A DNA stretch of 64,000 nucleotides from Lachnospiraceae bacterium (GCA_014804695.1 JAAUZJ010000030.1:62001-126000); one strand, 5' to 3'; shown: positions 51,711 through 61,220, counted from the first letter of the stretch. Notes: a model not told the origin generated them from the letters alone. Program-made: numbers and translations.

Positions 51711-53066
51711 ATGCAGATAATAGTAGTAGGATGCGGAAACGTAGGTTCAACGCTGACCGAACAGCTAAGTTCGGAAGGACATAATATAACGGTTATAGAC
51801 GCAGACAATCAGAAATTACAAAATCTGGTCAACAGTAATGATGTAATGGGCGTAATAGGAAACGGCGTGAGTTTTGCTGTACAAAAAGAGGCGGGAGTGG
51901 AACATGCACATCTTCTTATAGCGGTTACAGGTTCCGATGAAGTCAATCTTTTATGCTGTCTGATAGCCAGAAAGACAGGTGGCTGTCATACAATTGCCAG
52001 AGTAAGGAATCCTATATATAGTATGGAAATAGCCTATATAAAAGAGGAACTTGGCTTATCCATGATAGTTAATCCGGAACTTGCGGCAGCGCAGGCGATG
52101 GCGAGGCTTTTAAAATTTCCATCGGCTATTACAATTGATACCTTTATCAAGGGGCGCGTAGAGGTAGTTAAATACCGGGTAGGGGCAGATTCCATACTTT
52201 GTGACCAGACTTTGCAGCAGATTAATTCCCGATTAAAAGCGGACGTCCTTATATGTACGGTAGAACGTGACGAAAATGTCTATATTCCGAGTGGTAATTT
52301 TATTATTCGTGAACGTGACGAAATATCAATTGTCGGTACAACCCAGAAAACACTTGCTTTTTTTAAAAAGCTTGGCGCTGCGGTTACAAGGGCAAGAAAC
52401 GCCATGATCATAGGCGGTGGTGAAATCTCATTTTATCTTGCAAAGCAGCTTCTTGCGATGGGGCTTCAGATTAAGATCATAGAAATAGACAAAGAGCGGT
52501 GCGAGGAGCTTAGCGAACTGCTTCCCGGCGCGGTTATCATACATGGAGACGGCACTGACAGGAATCTTCTTATGCAGGAGGGCATTATGCAGACAGAAGC
52601 ATTTGTTTCCCTGACAAATGTGGATGAAGAGAACATCATGCTTTCGCTTTTTGCTAAAAGTCTGACTAAGGCGAAGCTGATTACCAACGTACACAGGATC
52701 TCCTATGATGAGATAATAGATAGTCTGGACATAGGAAGCGTTATTTATCCTAAGTATCTGACCGCTGAGAATATTATAAAATACGTCCGGGCGATGGACA
52801 ATTCGCTGGGCAGCAATATAGAAACGCTTTACCGTTTAAATGATAACAGGGTAGAAGCACTTGAATTTTATATAAAAGAGGGTTCTCCGGTGGTTGGAAT
52901 ACCACTGCAGAATCTGCAGATTAAGCCGAATATTCTGATCTGTGCGATAAACCATAGAGGAACGATCACTATTCCGGGAGGTCAGAGTATTATACAGGTA
53001 GGAGATACGGTTATTGTTGTGACAACTAATACGGGATTAAATGATATACGGGATATACTGAAATAG
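51711..53066 (+). CDS. trkA: Trk potassium uptake protein TrkA
   Basis: 451 residues with two RCK_N plus RCK_C halves. The first NAD-binding motif is IIVVGCGNVGSTLTEQL at 2-18, with GNGVSFAVQKEAGVEHAHLL after it; the second is MIIGGGEISFYLAKQLLAMG near residue 227, with IHGDGTDRNLLMQEGI. RCK_C domains end each half (VEVVKYRVGADSILCD..., VEALEFYIKEGSPVVG). It gates TrkH in response to nucleotides. It lies 18 bp before trkH. Confidence 0.95.
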   Translation: MQIIVVGCGNVGSTLTEQLSSEGHNITVIDADNQKLQNLVNSNDVMGVIGNGVSFAVQKEAGVEHAHLLIAVTGSDEVNLLCCLIARKTGGCHTIARVRNPIYSMEIAYIKEELGLSMIVNPELAAAQAMARLLKFPSAITIDTFIKGRVEVVKYRVGADSILCDQTLQQINSRLKADVLICTVERDENVYIPSGNFIIRERDEISIVGTTQKTLAFFKKLGAAVTRARNAMIIGGGEISFYLAKQLLAMGLQIKIIEIDKERCEELSELLPGAVIIHGDGTDRNLLMQEGIMQTEAFVSLTNVDEENIMLSLFAKSLTKAKLITNVHRISYDEIIDSLDIGSVIYPKYLTAENIIKYVRAMDNSLGSNIETLYRLNDNRVEALEFYIKEGSPVVGIPLQNLQIKPNILICAINHRGTITIPGGQSIIQVGDTVIVVTTNTGLNDIRDILK

Positions 53067-53084
53067 AAACAGAGGTACTTTGAA

Positions 53085-54527
53085 ATGAATTATTCCATTA
53101 TAAGATATATATTGTTTCGTGTATTGGAATTTGCGGGTATTTTTCTTATACTGCCGTGTCTGGTAGCAATCATTTATCATGAAAAAGCAGGTTTTGCCTT
53201 TGCTGCGGTAATGGTAGTATGTATCGTTGCCGCGCAGATCGGAAAGCAATGGAAACCAAAGAGTAATATTTTTTATGCGAGGGAAGGCTTTGTTACGGTT
53301 TCGCTTACATGGATACTTCTTAGTATCGTGGGTGCTCTGCCTTTTTATATAAGCAGGGAAATCCCTAACTTTGTGGATGCGCTTTTTGAGACAGTATCGG
53401 GATTTACGACTACCGGAGGAAGTATTTTGTCCGATGTGGAGTGCCTTTCACGGAGCGTACAGTTCTGGCGGCTTTTTACACACTGGATTGGCGGTATGGG
53501 GGTGCTTGTTTTTATTATTGCGGTTCTTCCATTGTCCGGAGGATATAATATGCATCTTATGCGTGCGGAAAGCCCCGGACCATCGGTTGGCAAGCTGGTG
53601 CCAAGGGTGCAGTCGACGGCGAAAATACTCTACGGTATCTATATTGCGATCACGCTTCTGGAGATAATTTTGTTAAAAATATCGGGAATGGGCTTTTATG
53701 ACTCCGTTGTACTGTCTTTTTCCACTATGGGAACGGGCGGTTTTGGCGTCTTAAACAGCAGCGTAGGAAGTTATGCAATTACGTCTCAGGTTATTATTAC
53801 CGTTTTTATGATATTGGGAGGTCTCAATTTCAATGTCTATTATCTGCTCGTAGTTGCAAGAAAGCCTAAGGATGCCATAATGCACGAGGAAGCAAGGACG
53901 TTTATATTGATCACACTGATTGCATCAGTGCTTATAACACTGGATATCAGGGGATATTACAGCAGTACTGCGCTTGCATTTAAAGATGCGGTCTTTCAGG
54001 TGGCTTCAATGGGCAGCAGTACCGGTTTTTCAACCATTAACTTCGATCTGTGGCCTTCATTTTCCAAGGCAGTACTTTTTGTCGTTATGGCTATCGGAGC
54101 CTGCGCGGGCAGTACGGGGGGTGGTCTTAAGGTATCGCGTATTATGATTTTAGTGCAGGATGCAAAACATGAGCTGCTTAGGGTTGTACATCCTCAGATA
54201 CTTAAGAAACCACATGTTGAGGGAAGGGCGGTAGAAGATACGACGGTACGTTCAATTCAGTCTTACCTCATGATATACTTAATGATTTATATAATCTCTT
54301 TCTTAGTTTTATCGCTTGATAAATATGATTTTACGAGTAATTTTACTGCTGTTATGGCCAATATAAATAATACGGGACCGGGATTTAATGCGGTTGGACC
54401 GGCCTGCAATTACGGCGGATATTCGGTTATTTCCAAATTCGTACTGATGTTCGATATGATAACGGGACGTTTGGAACTTTTGCCGATGCTGATTTTATTT
54501 TCACCTAATACATGGAAGAAATATTAA
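53085..54527 (+). CDS. trkH: Trk/Ktr potassium channel subunit TrkH
   Basis: 480 residues, eight or more membrane helices in four pore repeats. Selectivity-filter-like segments are seen: TVSGFTTTGGSI, STMGTGGFGVLN, SMGSSTGFSTINF and NNTGPGFNAVGP. Further family sequence: HWIGGMGVLVFIIAVLPLSG and GACAGSTGGGLKVSR. It takes up K+ together with TrkA, encoded just upstream. Confidence 0.95.
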   Translation: MNYSIIRYILFRVLEFAGIFLILPCLVAIIYHEKAGFAFAAVMVVCIVAAQIGKQWKPKSNIFYAREGFVTVSLTWILLSIVGALPFYISREIPNFVDALFETVSGFTTTGGSILSDVECLSRSVQFWRLFTHWIGGMGVLVFIIAVLPLSGGYNMHLMRAESPGPSVGKLVPRVQSTAKILYGIYIAITLLEIILLKISGMGFYDSVVLSFSTMGTGGFGVLNSSVGSYAITSQVIITVFMILGGLNFNVYYLLVVARKPKDAIMHEEARTFILITLIASVLITLDIRGYYSSTALAFKDAVFQVASMGSSTGFSTINFDLWPSFSKAVLFVVMAIGACAGSTGGGLKVSRIMILVQDAKHELLRVVHPQILKKPHVEGRAVEDTTVRSIQSYLMIYLMIYIISFLVLSLDKYDFTSNFTAVMANINNTGPGFNAVGPACNYGGYSVISKFVLMFDMITGRLELLPMLILFSPNTWKKY

Positions 54528-54540
54528 GGAATGGCCTGAG

Positions 54541-54570
54541 GGGTGAAATTTCTAATTTCACCCTAATCAC
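54541..54570 (+). terminator. Terminator of trkA-trkH
   Basis: GGGTGAAAT pairs with ATTTCACCC around TTCTA; a T-rich stretch follows within 15 bp. Confidence 0.7.
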
Positions 54571-54624
54571 GTTTTATTTTTTATGTCATAAGATAATGAT
54601 ATAACCGTGATTTGGGGTTTTGTT

Positions 54625-55281
54625 ATGCGTTCCTCTATTTCTATTGCAATAATCGGACGTGCGGCGGATACCGTTAATTATGAAAATGCTCTTAGATTTC
54701 TTGGCGCGGATGTAACCACGTCTTTAGATCCTGAACAATGCGGAAAGTGCGATGGACTTCTTTTGCCGGGTGGAGGAGATATTACTCCGGCGTTTTTCGG
54801 ACAGTTAAATCATGGCTCCAGAAATATTGATACGGAGCTTGATATCATACAGCTTAAAGCATTGGATTTTTTTGTTAAATGGAAAAAGCCTGTGCTGGGA
54901 ATTTGTAAGGGACTTCAAATAATTAACGTGCATTTTGGCGGGACTATCTGCCAGCATCTTGAAAATGCCGGTAAGCATGAGTGGAATGGAAAGGACCAGT
55001 TCCACTATGTATATCATATCGGTTGCAGCCGCAGGGATTTCTTCTATCAGTTGTATGGAAACAGTTCATTTGTCAATTCTGCACATCATCAAGCTGTAAG
55101 CAGGCTTGGTAAGGGCCTGAATCCTGTATGTCAGTCATATGACGGCATAATAGAGGCAATTTCTCATGATACGCTGCCTATTATGGCGGTGCAGTGGCAT
55201 CCTGAGAGGATTATGGATAAGGGTGGGGAGGAAATTCTTACATATTTTCTAAATTATTGTAAGTCAGGCTGTCAGGCCTGA
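54625..55281 (+). CDS. Gamma-glutamyl-GABA hydrolase-like class I amidotransferase (PuuD-like)
   Basis: 218 residues from ATG 54625; a GTG at 54607 would add six. The triad is visible: nucleophile Cys in LGICKGLQIINVHFGG, then His and Glu in AVQWHPERIMDK. LLLPGGGDITPAFFGQ is the family's oxyanion region. The usual substrate is gamma-glutamyl-GABA, but related enzymes cut other gamma-glutamyl amides. Its stop lies within its own terminator hairpin. Confidence 0.86.
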   Translation: MRSSISIAIIGRAADTVNYENALRFLGADVTTSLDPEQCGKCDGLLLPGGGDITPAFFGQLNHGSRNIDTELDIIQLKALDFFVKWKKPVLGICKGLQIINVHFGGTICQHLENAGKHEWNGKDQFHYVYHIGCSRRDFFYQLYGNSSFVNSAHHQAVSRLGKGLNPVCQSYDGIIEAISHDTLPIMAVQWHPERIMDKGGEEILTYFLNYCKSGCQA

Positions 55282-55287
55282 CTTTTT
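55260..55287. terminator. Terminator overlapping the stop codon
   Basis: AAGTCAGG pairs with CCTGACTT around an 8-nt loop, followed by TTTT. The left arm and part of the right arm lie in the coding region. Confidence 0.8.
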
Positions 55288-56306
55288 TATAGTCGGGCCT
55301 CCAGATGTTCAATATTTTTAATCAGCACGGAAACTGTTCCATTGGGATTGGTAATAAATTCCACACTTCTTGGATTCTTATATTGTTCCATCGGAATTTT
55401 AATTTCGATTCCGGTATCGGTATATAAATGCTGGCTTTGGTATTTACGTATGGTGTTTTCACTCTGAGGCTGTATTTCTTCTTTTACCATGTCATATTTT
55501 TCCATTTTATCTTGAAATGCTATTTTTAATTCCGGTTTTTCTTCAAAAATCTTATCTGCAATTTCCTCTACCGTAAATCCACCGTTTTCATTGATTTCTT
55601 CCTGAATGATGCTCTTAGCTTCCATTTGTTTTGCAAAGCGCTCGCTTTCATCATATCCTTCTTTTTGCACGCTCTCAACTGCTTTACTTACAATGGAAAG
55701 CTTGGATTTATGGGAAAGATGGCTGCTGCACTTTAAGAAAAGGAAGGAAAAGTAGTTGGTTTTTTCACCATTGACCTCATATTTCTTCTCGATGACATGC
55801 AGCGCAAGGTCATCCAGCCTAATGATCGCCGCTTCCGTAAGCCTCTGCCCCTCTGAGGGCAGGATGGATTTATGACGTATGATCTCATTGCTGTTTCCTT
55901 CTTCAAGAGCCATAGTCCTATGGGTATAGAGAGATTTGTAGTTCATTTTAAGGAGAGCGAGATACTCTGCGTCATCATACTGGAAACGTGTAATTATAAG
56001 GTCCGCCGGCGGTATGTCTATATTGCTTTTCATAATTTCATATAAAAGGCAGGCAATGTCCTTGGTTATGTCAATGAAAGAATCGTCCGAATACTGCTCC
56101 AATATGTGGTACACTTCGGATTCTTCTTTATAAAAACGACATTCCTTGGCGTCGTCTCCGGAACTTATTTTGGCGATATGTTCCTTGATGAAATCGGCAA
56201 ATTCCGAACCGTATTCAAGTTCAGTATCGGATAATACAGGCATCCCGATAGTGGAATCCATGATATGTACGATGGCTTTTCTGATTCTTATGTTTTCTTT
56301 TAGCAT
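55287..56306 (-). CDS. Nucleoid-associated protein (NdpA/YejK family)
   Basis: 339 residues. The start ATG 56306 has GAGGAG 5 bp upstream; ATG 56330 is less likely. The sequence fits the nucleoid-associated NdpA family: KAIVHIMDSTIGMPVLSDTE near the start, SFIDITKDIACLLYEIMKSN, LLKMNYKSLYTHRT and the final SVEFITNPNGTVSVLIKNIE. NdpA proteins bind the nucleoid; in some phages and mobile elements related proteins act in defence. It stands alone here. Confidence 0.8.
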   Translation of the reverse strand: MLKENIRIRKAIVHIMDSTIGMPVLSDTELEYGSEFADFIKEHIAKISSGDDAKECRFYKEESEVYHILEQYSDDSFIDITKDIACLLYEIMKSNIDIPPADLIITRFQYDDAEYLALLKMNYKSLYTHRTMALEEGNSNEIIRHKSILPSEGQRLTEAAIIRLDDLALHVIEKKYEVNGEKTNYFSFLFLKCSSHLSHKSKLSIVSKAVESVQKEGYDESERFAKQMEAKSIIQEEINENGGFTVEEIADKIFEEKPELKIAFQDKMEKYDMVKEEIQPQSENTIRKYQSQHLYTDTGIEIKIPMEQYKNPRSVEFITNPNGTVSVLIKNIEHLEARL

Positions 56307-56377
56307 GATTACTCCTCTTATGGATAGCATATGTTATTTATTGTATTGGCTTATATTTCATATCTTCTTTGTTATGC

Positions 56378-56752
56378 TTAGGTAAAGTTATAGAATGTAT
56401 CTGTTTCGGCATCCCGGTACTCGTGCTTTTCGTAGTAGCCGATAAGCGTACCATTCTCGTCGCGAAGGGCGACCATATAGACGTCCCTGTTTTCCTTGGC
56501 ATTATGAAAGGTATATATGATATTGTGCTCGGTACTTTCTTCAAACCATGCGGTTACCTTCTTAATGAGCTCGCATGACCTGTCATTGTGACAGTTTAGA
56601 AGACTTGTGCCTATTAGTTGGTCGCTGTCGTTTTTTTGATATTTTGCTATGGCAGCAGGATTCATGTAGATGATTTCATGCTCAAGATTGCAGATAACTA
56701 CTGAACATTTGTCCTGTTCTATGATGCTGCGAAAATATGTTGATAATTCCAT
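56378..56752 (-). CDS. Stand-alone PAS domain protein
   Basis: 124 residues forming one PAS fold: SVVICNLEHEIIYMNPAAIA at 17-36, LIGTSLLNCHNDRSCELIKK, then the strands YTFHNAKENRDVYMVALRDE and GTLIGYYEKHEYRD. The Cys/His in NCHNDRSC could bind a metal or haem, but this is not shown. AAGGTC lies 7 bp before the ATG. No output domain is fused and no kinase is near. Confidence 0.85.
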   Translation of the reverse strand: MELSTYFRSIIEQDKCSVVICNLEHEIIYMNPAAIAKYQKNDSDQLIGTSLLNCHNDRSCELIKKVTAWFEESTEHNIIYTFHNAKENRDVYMVALRDENGTLIGYYEKHEYRDAETDTFYNFT

Positions 56753-56843
56753 TTTGGTGACCTTGCCTTTCTTTCAAATTTGAGTATCAAGCGTTATTTA
56801 ATGTAAAGAGACGCTTTAAATATAAATGTAGTTAACAATGTTC

Positions 56844-57773
56844 CTACAAATTATTTTCCTGATATAGTTGTTCACGATAAGCCTTGTCATTTAAAACTCG
56901 GTTTAAGTCTTTGGTTCTTCCTGATTCTAAAAGAAGCTGATATAACTTAAGAAGACGCTGCTCGCCCAATTGTTTACCTTCTGTAAGGCCCAACTGCTTA
57001 CCTTCTGTCAGACCAAGCTCCCTGCCCTCAACCAGTCCATCCTCATGTCCGTTATTATACGCCCATTCGCGCTCGCTTTTCATGTGCTTTTCTTCATCAT
57101 ACTCAAAGATGCTCATTTCTATTGCCTCCGCTCGATTCTTTGATAAAAAGTCTGATAATATCCCATTTTTTATACAATAATCAACCGCCTTTTCTACTGC
57201 CTCAGGAAAAGACATTTCTTTAGCATACGTTCTGACCTGTTCCACATACTGCGCATATTCCTTCAAAGTATGGCATGCGTTCATCAGTTCCTGATTGTTT
57301 CCCCAGTTGATATTATATACCGTAACTTTAAGTTCAAGTTCCGGATATGCCTGTTTTTTCTCATACGCATCTGAAAGTCTCAGTGTCTGTGCCTTAGGCT
57401 GTTCATCTGTCCCATTATAAAAGACGACAAACCTGGGTGTAGGCAGTTTGATCAATGTCTGTCCATACAGATTCGCATCTTTTACTATTGTCTGTAGCAC
57501 TTTTGTTACATAAATCAAATCCCTAAACGGCATATTGGGATTTACGCTGGACTGGTGTTCATACAACATTAGCTCATAATCAAATACAAATGAAATGTCA
57601 TTTTTGTAATTCATATAAACTGCATTTTCCAACGTTGTGATTTCCAGCTTGTCCACATCTGTGTAAGTTGTCCGGTTAAGCGCATTGTATAGGCTTAGCA
57701 GGTTTTCTTTTTCTTTAAACAGCATACGGAACAATGTGTCTTTGTAATTACGTTTTACATACTTTTCTTTCAT
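56844..57773 (-). CDS. Rpn family recombination-promoting nuclease/putative transposase
   Basis: 309 residues. The N-terminal PD-(D/E)XK-type domain has YKDTLFRMLFKEKENLLSLY, ISFVFDYELMLYEHQSSVNP (catalytic Glu-x-Gln/Lys-like strand) and RDLIYVTKVLQ. The C-terminal part has tandem LGLTEGKQ repeats (EGRELGLTEGKQLGLTEGKQ). Rpn proteins cut DNA and may promote recA-independent recombination. The family is usually present in many copies in Lachnospiraceae genomes. AGGAGGG lies 9 bp before the ATG. No inverted repeats were seen around it. Confidence 0.87.
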   Translation of the reverse strand: MKEKYVKRNYKDTLFRMLFKEKENLLSLYNALNRTTYTDVDKLEITTLENAVYMNYKNDISFVFDYELMLYEHQSSVNPNMPFRDLIYVTKVLQTIVKDANLYGQTLIKLPTPRFVVFYNGTDEQPKAQTLRLSDAYEKKQAYPELELKVTVYNINWGNNQELMNACHTLKEYAQYVEQVRTYAKEMSFPEAVEKAVDYCIKNGILSDFLSKNRAEAIEMSIFEYDEEKHMKSEREWAYNNGHEDGLVEGRELGLTEGKQLGLTEGKQLGEQRLLKLYQLLLESGRTKDLNRVLNDKAYREQLYQENNL

Positions 57774-58181
57774 AGATAATACCCTCCTGGTTGATAAACC
57801 GAATTTGAATGAACGGTTTTTAGATACAGAAGAGCCGTCTCAGACTCCCCTGCTTGTTTAGAATTGATTGGAATAAAAGCATGGATTTCCTGAAACATAA
57901 AATATAGATTATATCTGAAATAATAGATTTGTCTTAAAGAAAATTATGCTTTTCATTATCATAGCACATTAATAAAGATATTGTAAATATACATTTAGAT
58001 TGAATTTTTTCATTAAAAAAAATAGTACTCCTACAGCCGCTTGGAAAGTGGTACTAATTTAATATGAGTCAATATTCTACGCACATCCTATACATTTCAT
58101 GTTATAATTATTCCAATAGGTATTATATATTGACACCCGAATCCGAACATCCTACACAGTGAAAAGGAGAATAGTAATAAT
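57774..58181. other. Intergenic region, 408 bp
   Basis: An AT-rich spacer between divergent genes. It holds an inverted repeat TAGTAC...GTACTA near 58023-58057 and a TATAAT at about 58103-58108 that may drive the racemase gene. No coding frame of note. Confidence 0.4.
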
Positions 58182-58874
58182 ATGAAAACAATAGGCTTAA
58201 TAGGCGGCATGAGCTGGGAAAGCACGGTGACTTATTATCAGGTTATTAATGAGGCGGTAAAAAGTGAATTAGGCGGCCTGCACTCTGCCAAAATTCTGTT
58301 ATACAGCGTTGAGTTTGCAGAAATTGAACATTGTCAGGCGGTGGGCGACTGGGATAAGAGCGCGGATATTTTATCGGATGCAGCGCTTAAGCTTGAACAG
58401 GCCGGGGCAGATTTTATTCTTATTTGTACAAATACTATGCACAAGGTTGCAGATAAGGTGCAAAGCCGTATAAGTATTCCACTTATCCATATTGCCAAAG
58501 TGACCGCAGATATATTAAAACAGAATAATATAACCAAGGCGGCGCTGCTTGGCACAAAATATACAATGACACAGGATTTTTATAAAGAAAAATTAAATGA
58601 AGCAGGAATATCTGTATTAATTCCGGATGAGGCTTCAATTGAAATAGTGAACAGTGTTATCTTTGACGAGCTATGCCGGGGTATCGTATCTGAACAGTCA
58701 AAGCGTAAATACTTGGATATTATTGATGAATTAGCTAAGCAAGGGGCGCAGGGAGTGATATTCGGCTGTACGGAGATTGGTTTACTTATAAACCAGGAGG
58801 ATACTGCACTGCCTGTTTTTGATACGGCACAGATACATGCGAAACAGGCTGCAGTCTTGGCGCTTAGTGATTAA
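58182..58874 (+). CDS. Aspartate/glutamate racemase family protein
   Basis: 230 residues. GLIGGMSWESTVTYYQVINE at the start, catalytic Cys in ILICTNTMHKVAD and the second in GVIFGCTEIGLLI, typical of the cofactor-independent RacX/YgeA-type amino-acid racemases. The usual role is making D-amino acids; YgeA-type enzymes act on several amino acids. AAAAGGAGA lies about 13 bp before the ATG. Confidence 0.92.
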   Translation: MKTIGLIGGMSWESTVTYYQVINEAVKSELGGLHSAKILLYSVEFAEIEHCQAVGDWDKSADILSDAALKLEQAGADFILICTNTMHKVADKVQSRISIPLIHIAKVTADILKQNNITKAALLGTKYTMTQDFYKEKLNEAGISVLIPDEASIEIVNSVIFDELCRGIVSEQSKRKYLDIIDELAKQGAQGVIFGCTEIGLLINQEDTALPVFDTAQIHAKQAAVLALSD

Positions 58875-58968
58875 GTCGATTAAAAGGGCAGTAAATATGA
58901 AAAACTAAAAGGAATATCTATATGTTTCAATAACGGATGTTATAATAAGAATATCTATGGCACTGACA

Positions 58969-59010
58969 GAGTACGCAGCTCACCAATAGAGTATGGAGCT
59001 GCGTACTTTT
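58969..59010 (+). terminator. Strong hairpin in the 590-bp gap after the racemase gene
   Basis: GTACGCAGCTC pairs perfectly with GAGCTGCGTAC around a 13-14-nt loop, followed by TTTT. It lies 95 bp after the racemase stop, with a TATAAT near 58941 in between. It may be the 3' end of a short independent RNA rather than the racemase terminator. Confidence 0.7.
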
Positions 59011-59036
59011 GCACAAAGCATAAAGGAGATATATTT

Positions 59037-59312
59037 ATGGCTGATAATGCTTATTATTTTCCTTTTTACAGCAAAATCATATGTTAAATCCTGATTTAAT
59101 AAAATGAAATTGGAGCAAAATGCTGATATAAGGCTGCTTAATGCCTTGAATTTGCTAGTGAGATTATGGTTGCTATTTTATTCGTAGTGATTTGAGCGGC
59201 AGCGTTTTTCCGCGGGATGTTTTATGCTTTCACAAGCGAGATGGTGACGGAAGGGATGCAGGATGAGAGGAATATATTTACATTTGTGAAAAAAGTAACA
59301 CCTGATATTTAA
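59037..59312 (+). pseudogene. Possible gene remnant in the gap before the diguanylate cyclase
   Basis: A short frame with a strong AAGGAG site starts at ATG 59037 and stops after 16 codons. A protein-like stretch in another frame (FYAFTSEMVTEGMQDERNIF...) ends at a TAA at 59310-59312. This looks like pieces of a decayed gene. The family cannot be named. The rest of 58875-59464 shows nothing else apart from the hairpin at 58969-59010 and the promoter at 59372. Confidence 0.3.
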
Positions 59313-59371
59313 TAAAGAACTTATCTATATGCATCAAATGCCGCTTCATGTTATATAGAGTGGCATTTAAA

Positions 59372-59400
59372 TTGTATTTCTTTAATTAGTATGTTAGAAT
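59372..59400 (+). promoter_or_regulatory. Candidate promoter of the diguanylate cyclase gene
   Basis: TTGTAT at 59372-59377, a 17-bp spacer, and TAGAAT at 59395-59400, about 65 bp before the start. Confidence 0.5.
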
Positions 59401-59464
59401 AAAATTTAATTACATGCACAGAGAGAAAGCCGAGCCGGATGAATGACGAAACGGAGAAATAAAT

Positions 59465-61192
59465 ATGAACAGTTCAGGTGAAAAAAACATAAACATTAAG
59501 AAAAACAGGATTTATCATATTACATATGCCGTTATGATTGCGTTCTTTTTTGTTATGATCGTAGGACTGGCGGTGAAAAACCGGGGGCAATCTCCGTCGG
59601 AGCAGCTTTCTGAGGGCAAAATTGCATTTGATGAAGGGTGGTATCTGGAGGACGGCAGCGCGGTGGATGTCGGCCATTTGAATAAAATTACATCCGTTAT
59701 TCCATATCAGGAACAAAGTGTCTATCATATGCTGCCCGATGATCTGGAAGAAGGACTTTCATTGTGTTTTCGTACAAAAAACATTGATTATCAGGTATAT
59801 GTGGATGGTGAGCTGCGCTATGAGCCATTGCGCAGGGAGAGCAGTGTCTATAATAAATCCTTTGGAAACAGGTGGAATTATGTTCCGCTTTATAGCAGAG
59901 ATGCCGGAAAAATTGTGGAATTGCGTTTTCATACCGTGTATGATGGCGGCCGGGCGTGCATAGACCATCTCTGCTTGGGATCTGCGGCTGGCGAGATCGT
60001 CGATACATTTACCGGTAAGGCATTGGCCTTTTCTACAGGTCTGTTAATATTGTTTGTAGGATTTCTGCTGATCCTGGTGGATATTCCGGCCAATATTCAG
60101 ATGCATAAAAGCCATGAGCTGCTTTATCTTGGTTTATTTGCCATGGCCACTGCCGTCTGGTGCATTGCGGAGACAAATCTGTTGCAGTTTTACACTGATG
60201 ACAGCAGGCTTGTTCAGCTTTTATCTTGTTGTGCTCTGATTATGATTCCTATTCCGATGCTGCTTTATCTGGATGCGGCATTTGGATTTAAAAGGAGGTT
60301 TGTTCTTCCGGTTACCTGTGGACTGTCTGTGGCGGAGTTTGTCATTTGCACTGTCCTGCATTTCACAGGGGTGATGGACTATCACGAGACATTGACCTTT
60401 TCCAATGTTGTGCTGGCAATCTCGGCAGCTTTAATGCTGTATACAATCCTGAAAAACGTGTTTCGGAAGAGAAAAAGCGAGGTAAGGAATATTTATGAGA
60501 TTCTGCGCACCATCGGATTCATGGGGCTCGGCCTTGCCGCGGTGATAGATATTTTAAGATATTATAGTGGCAGTAGTAATGATAACGCTATGTTTATGCG
60601 CATCGGTCTGCTGATTTTCATACTCTGCTATGGAATCTCCAGCCTGGAGAAAATGATTAATGCAGTCAAGCTTGGAGTGCAGTCGGAGTTTGTCAGCCAG
60701 CTTGCCTACCGGGACGGTTTGACGGGCATCGCCAATCGGACGGCTTTTCAGGAGCGGCTGGAGGAGTTGGAGAAAGAAAAGAACCAGCTTCCCGGAATCG
60801 CTATTATCATGTTTGATGTAAATGACCTGAAGCTGGTAAACGACAATCAGGGCCATCAGAAGGGAGACCAGTTGCTGGTGTCCAGCGCGGAAATCATCAG
60901 GACAGCGGTGGAATCCGTGGAGGGCAGCTGCTACAGGATTGGCGGTGATGAGTTTGCATGCATCTTAAGCGGGGAGGATGTGACCGGTCGCTGTGAAAAG
61001 GTGATCGACTGCTTTAAAAAGGGTATGGACGATTATAATTCTGTGGAAGGACAGCCATTCCGCATCAGTATCGCCAGCGGTTATGCTCTCTACGACAAGC
61101 TTAAAGAAAACGAGATGCTTATGGACGTATATCAGCAGGCGGATGCCCGCATGTATGAAAATAAACAACAGATCAAAGCAAAACGTGCTTGA
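59465..61192 (+). CDS. Membrane diguanylate cyclase (GGDEF)
   Basis: 575 residues. One N-terminal membrane helix (YAVMIAFFFVMIVGLAV), an extracellular beta-rich domain of about 130 residues (LSLCFRTKNIDYQVYVDGEL, similar to 7TMR-DISM extracellular regions), about seven membrane helices to residue ~390, and a C-terminal GGDEF domain. The active site is canonical (FDVNDLKLVNDNQGHQKGDQ and RIGGDEFACIL). No RxxD inhibitory site is visible ahead of GGDEF, so product inhibition may be lacking. It makes c-di-GMP, opposed by the two EAL proteins in this window. Confidence 0.92.
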   Translation: MNSSGEKNINIKKNRIYHITYAVMIAFFFVMIVGLAVKNRGQSPSEQLSEGKIAFDEGWYLEDGSAVDVGHLNKITSVIPYQEQSVYHMLPDDLEEGLSLCFRTKNIDYQVYVDGELRYEPLRRESSVYNKSFGNRWNYVPLYSRDAGKIVELRFHTVYDGGRACIDHLCLGSAAGEIVDTFTGKALAFSTGLLILFVGFLLILVDIPANIQMHKSHELLYLGLFAMATAVWCIAETNLLQFYTDDSRLVQLLSCCALIMIPIPMLLYLDAAFGFKRRFVLPVTCGLSVAEFVICTVLHFTGVMDYHETLTFSNVVLAISAALMLYTILKNVFRKRKSEVRNIYEILRTIGFMGLGLAAVIDILRYYSGSSNDNAMFMRIGLLIFILCYGISSLEKMINAVKLGVQSEFVSQLAYRDGLTGIANRTAFQERLEELEKEKNQLPGIAIIMFDVNDLKLVNDNQGHQKGDQLLVSSAEIIRTAVESVEGSCYRIGGDEFACILSGEDVTGRCEKVIDCFKKGMDDYNSVEGQPFRISIASGYALYDKLKENEMLMDVYQQADARMYENKQQIKAKRA

Positions 61193-61217
61193 CAATTTTC
61201 ATTTATTTTGTTATTAT
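61189..61217 (+). promoter_or_regulatory. Promoter of the second MATE gene, inside the cyclase stop
   Basis: TTGACA at 61189-61194 overlaps the cyclase stop codon; a 17-bp spacer; TATTAT at 61212-61217. Confidence 0.78.
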
Positions 61218-61220
61218 GCA

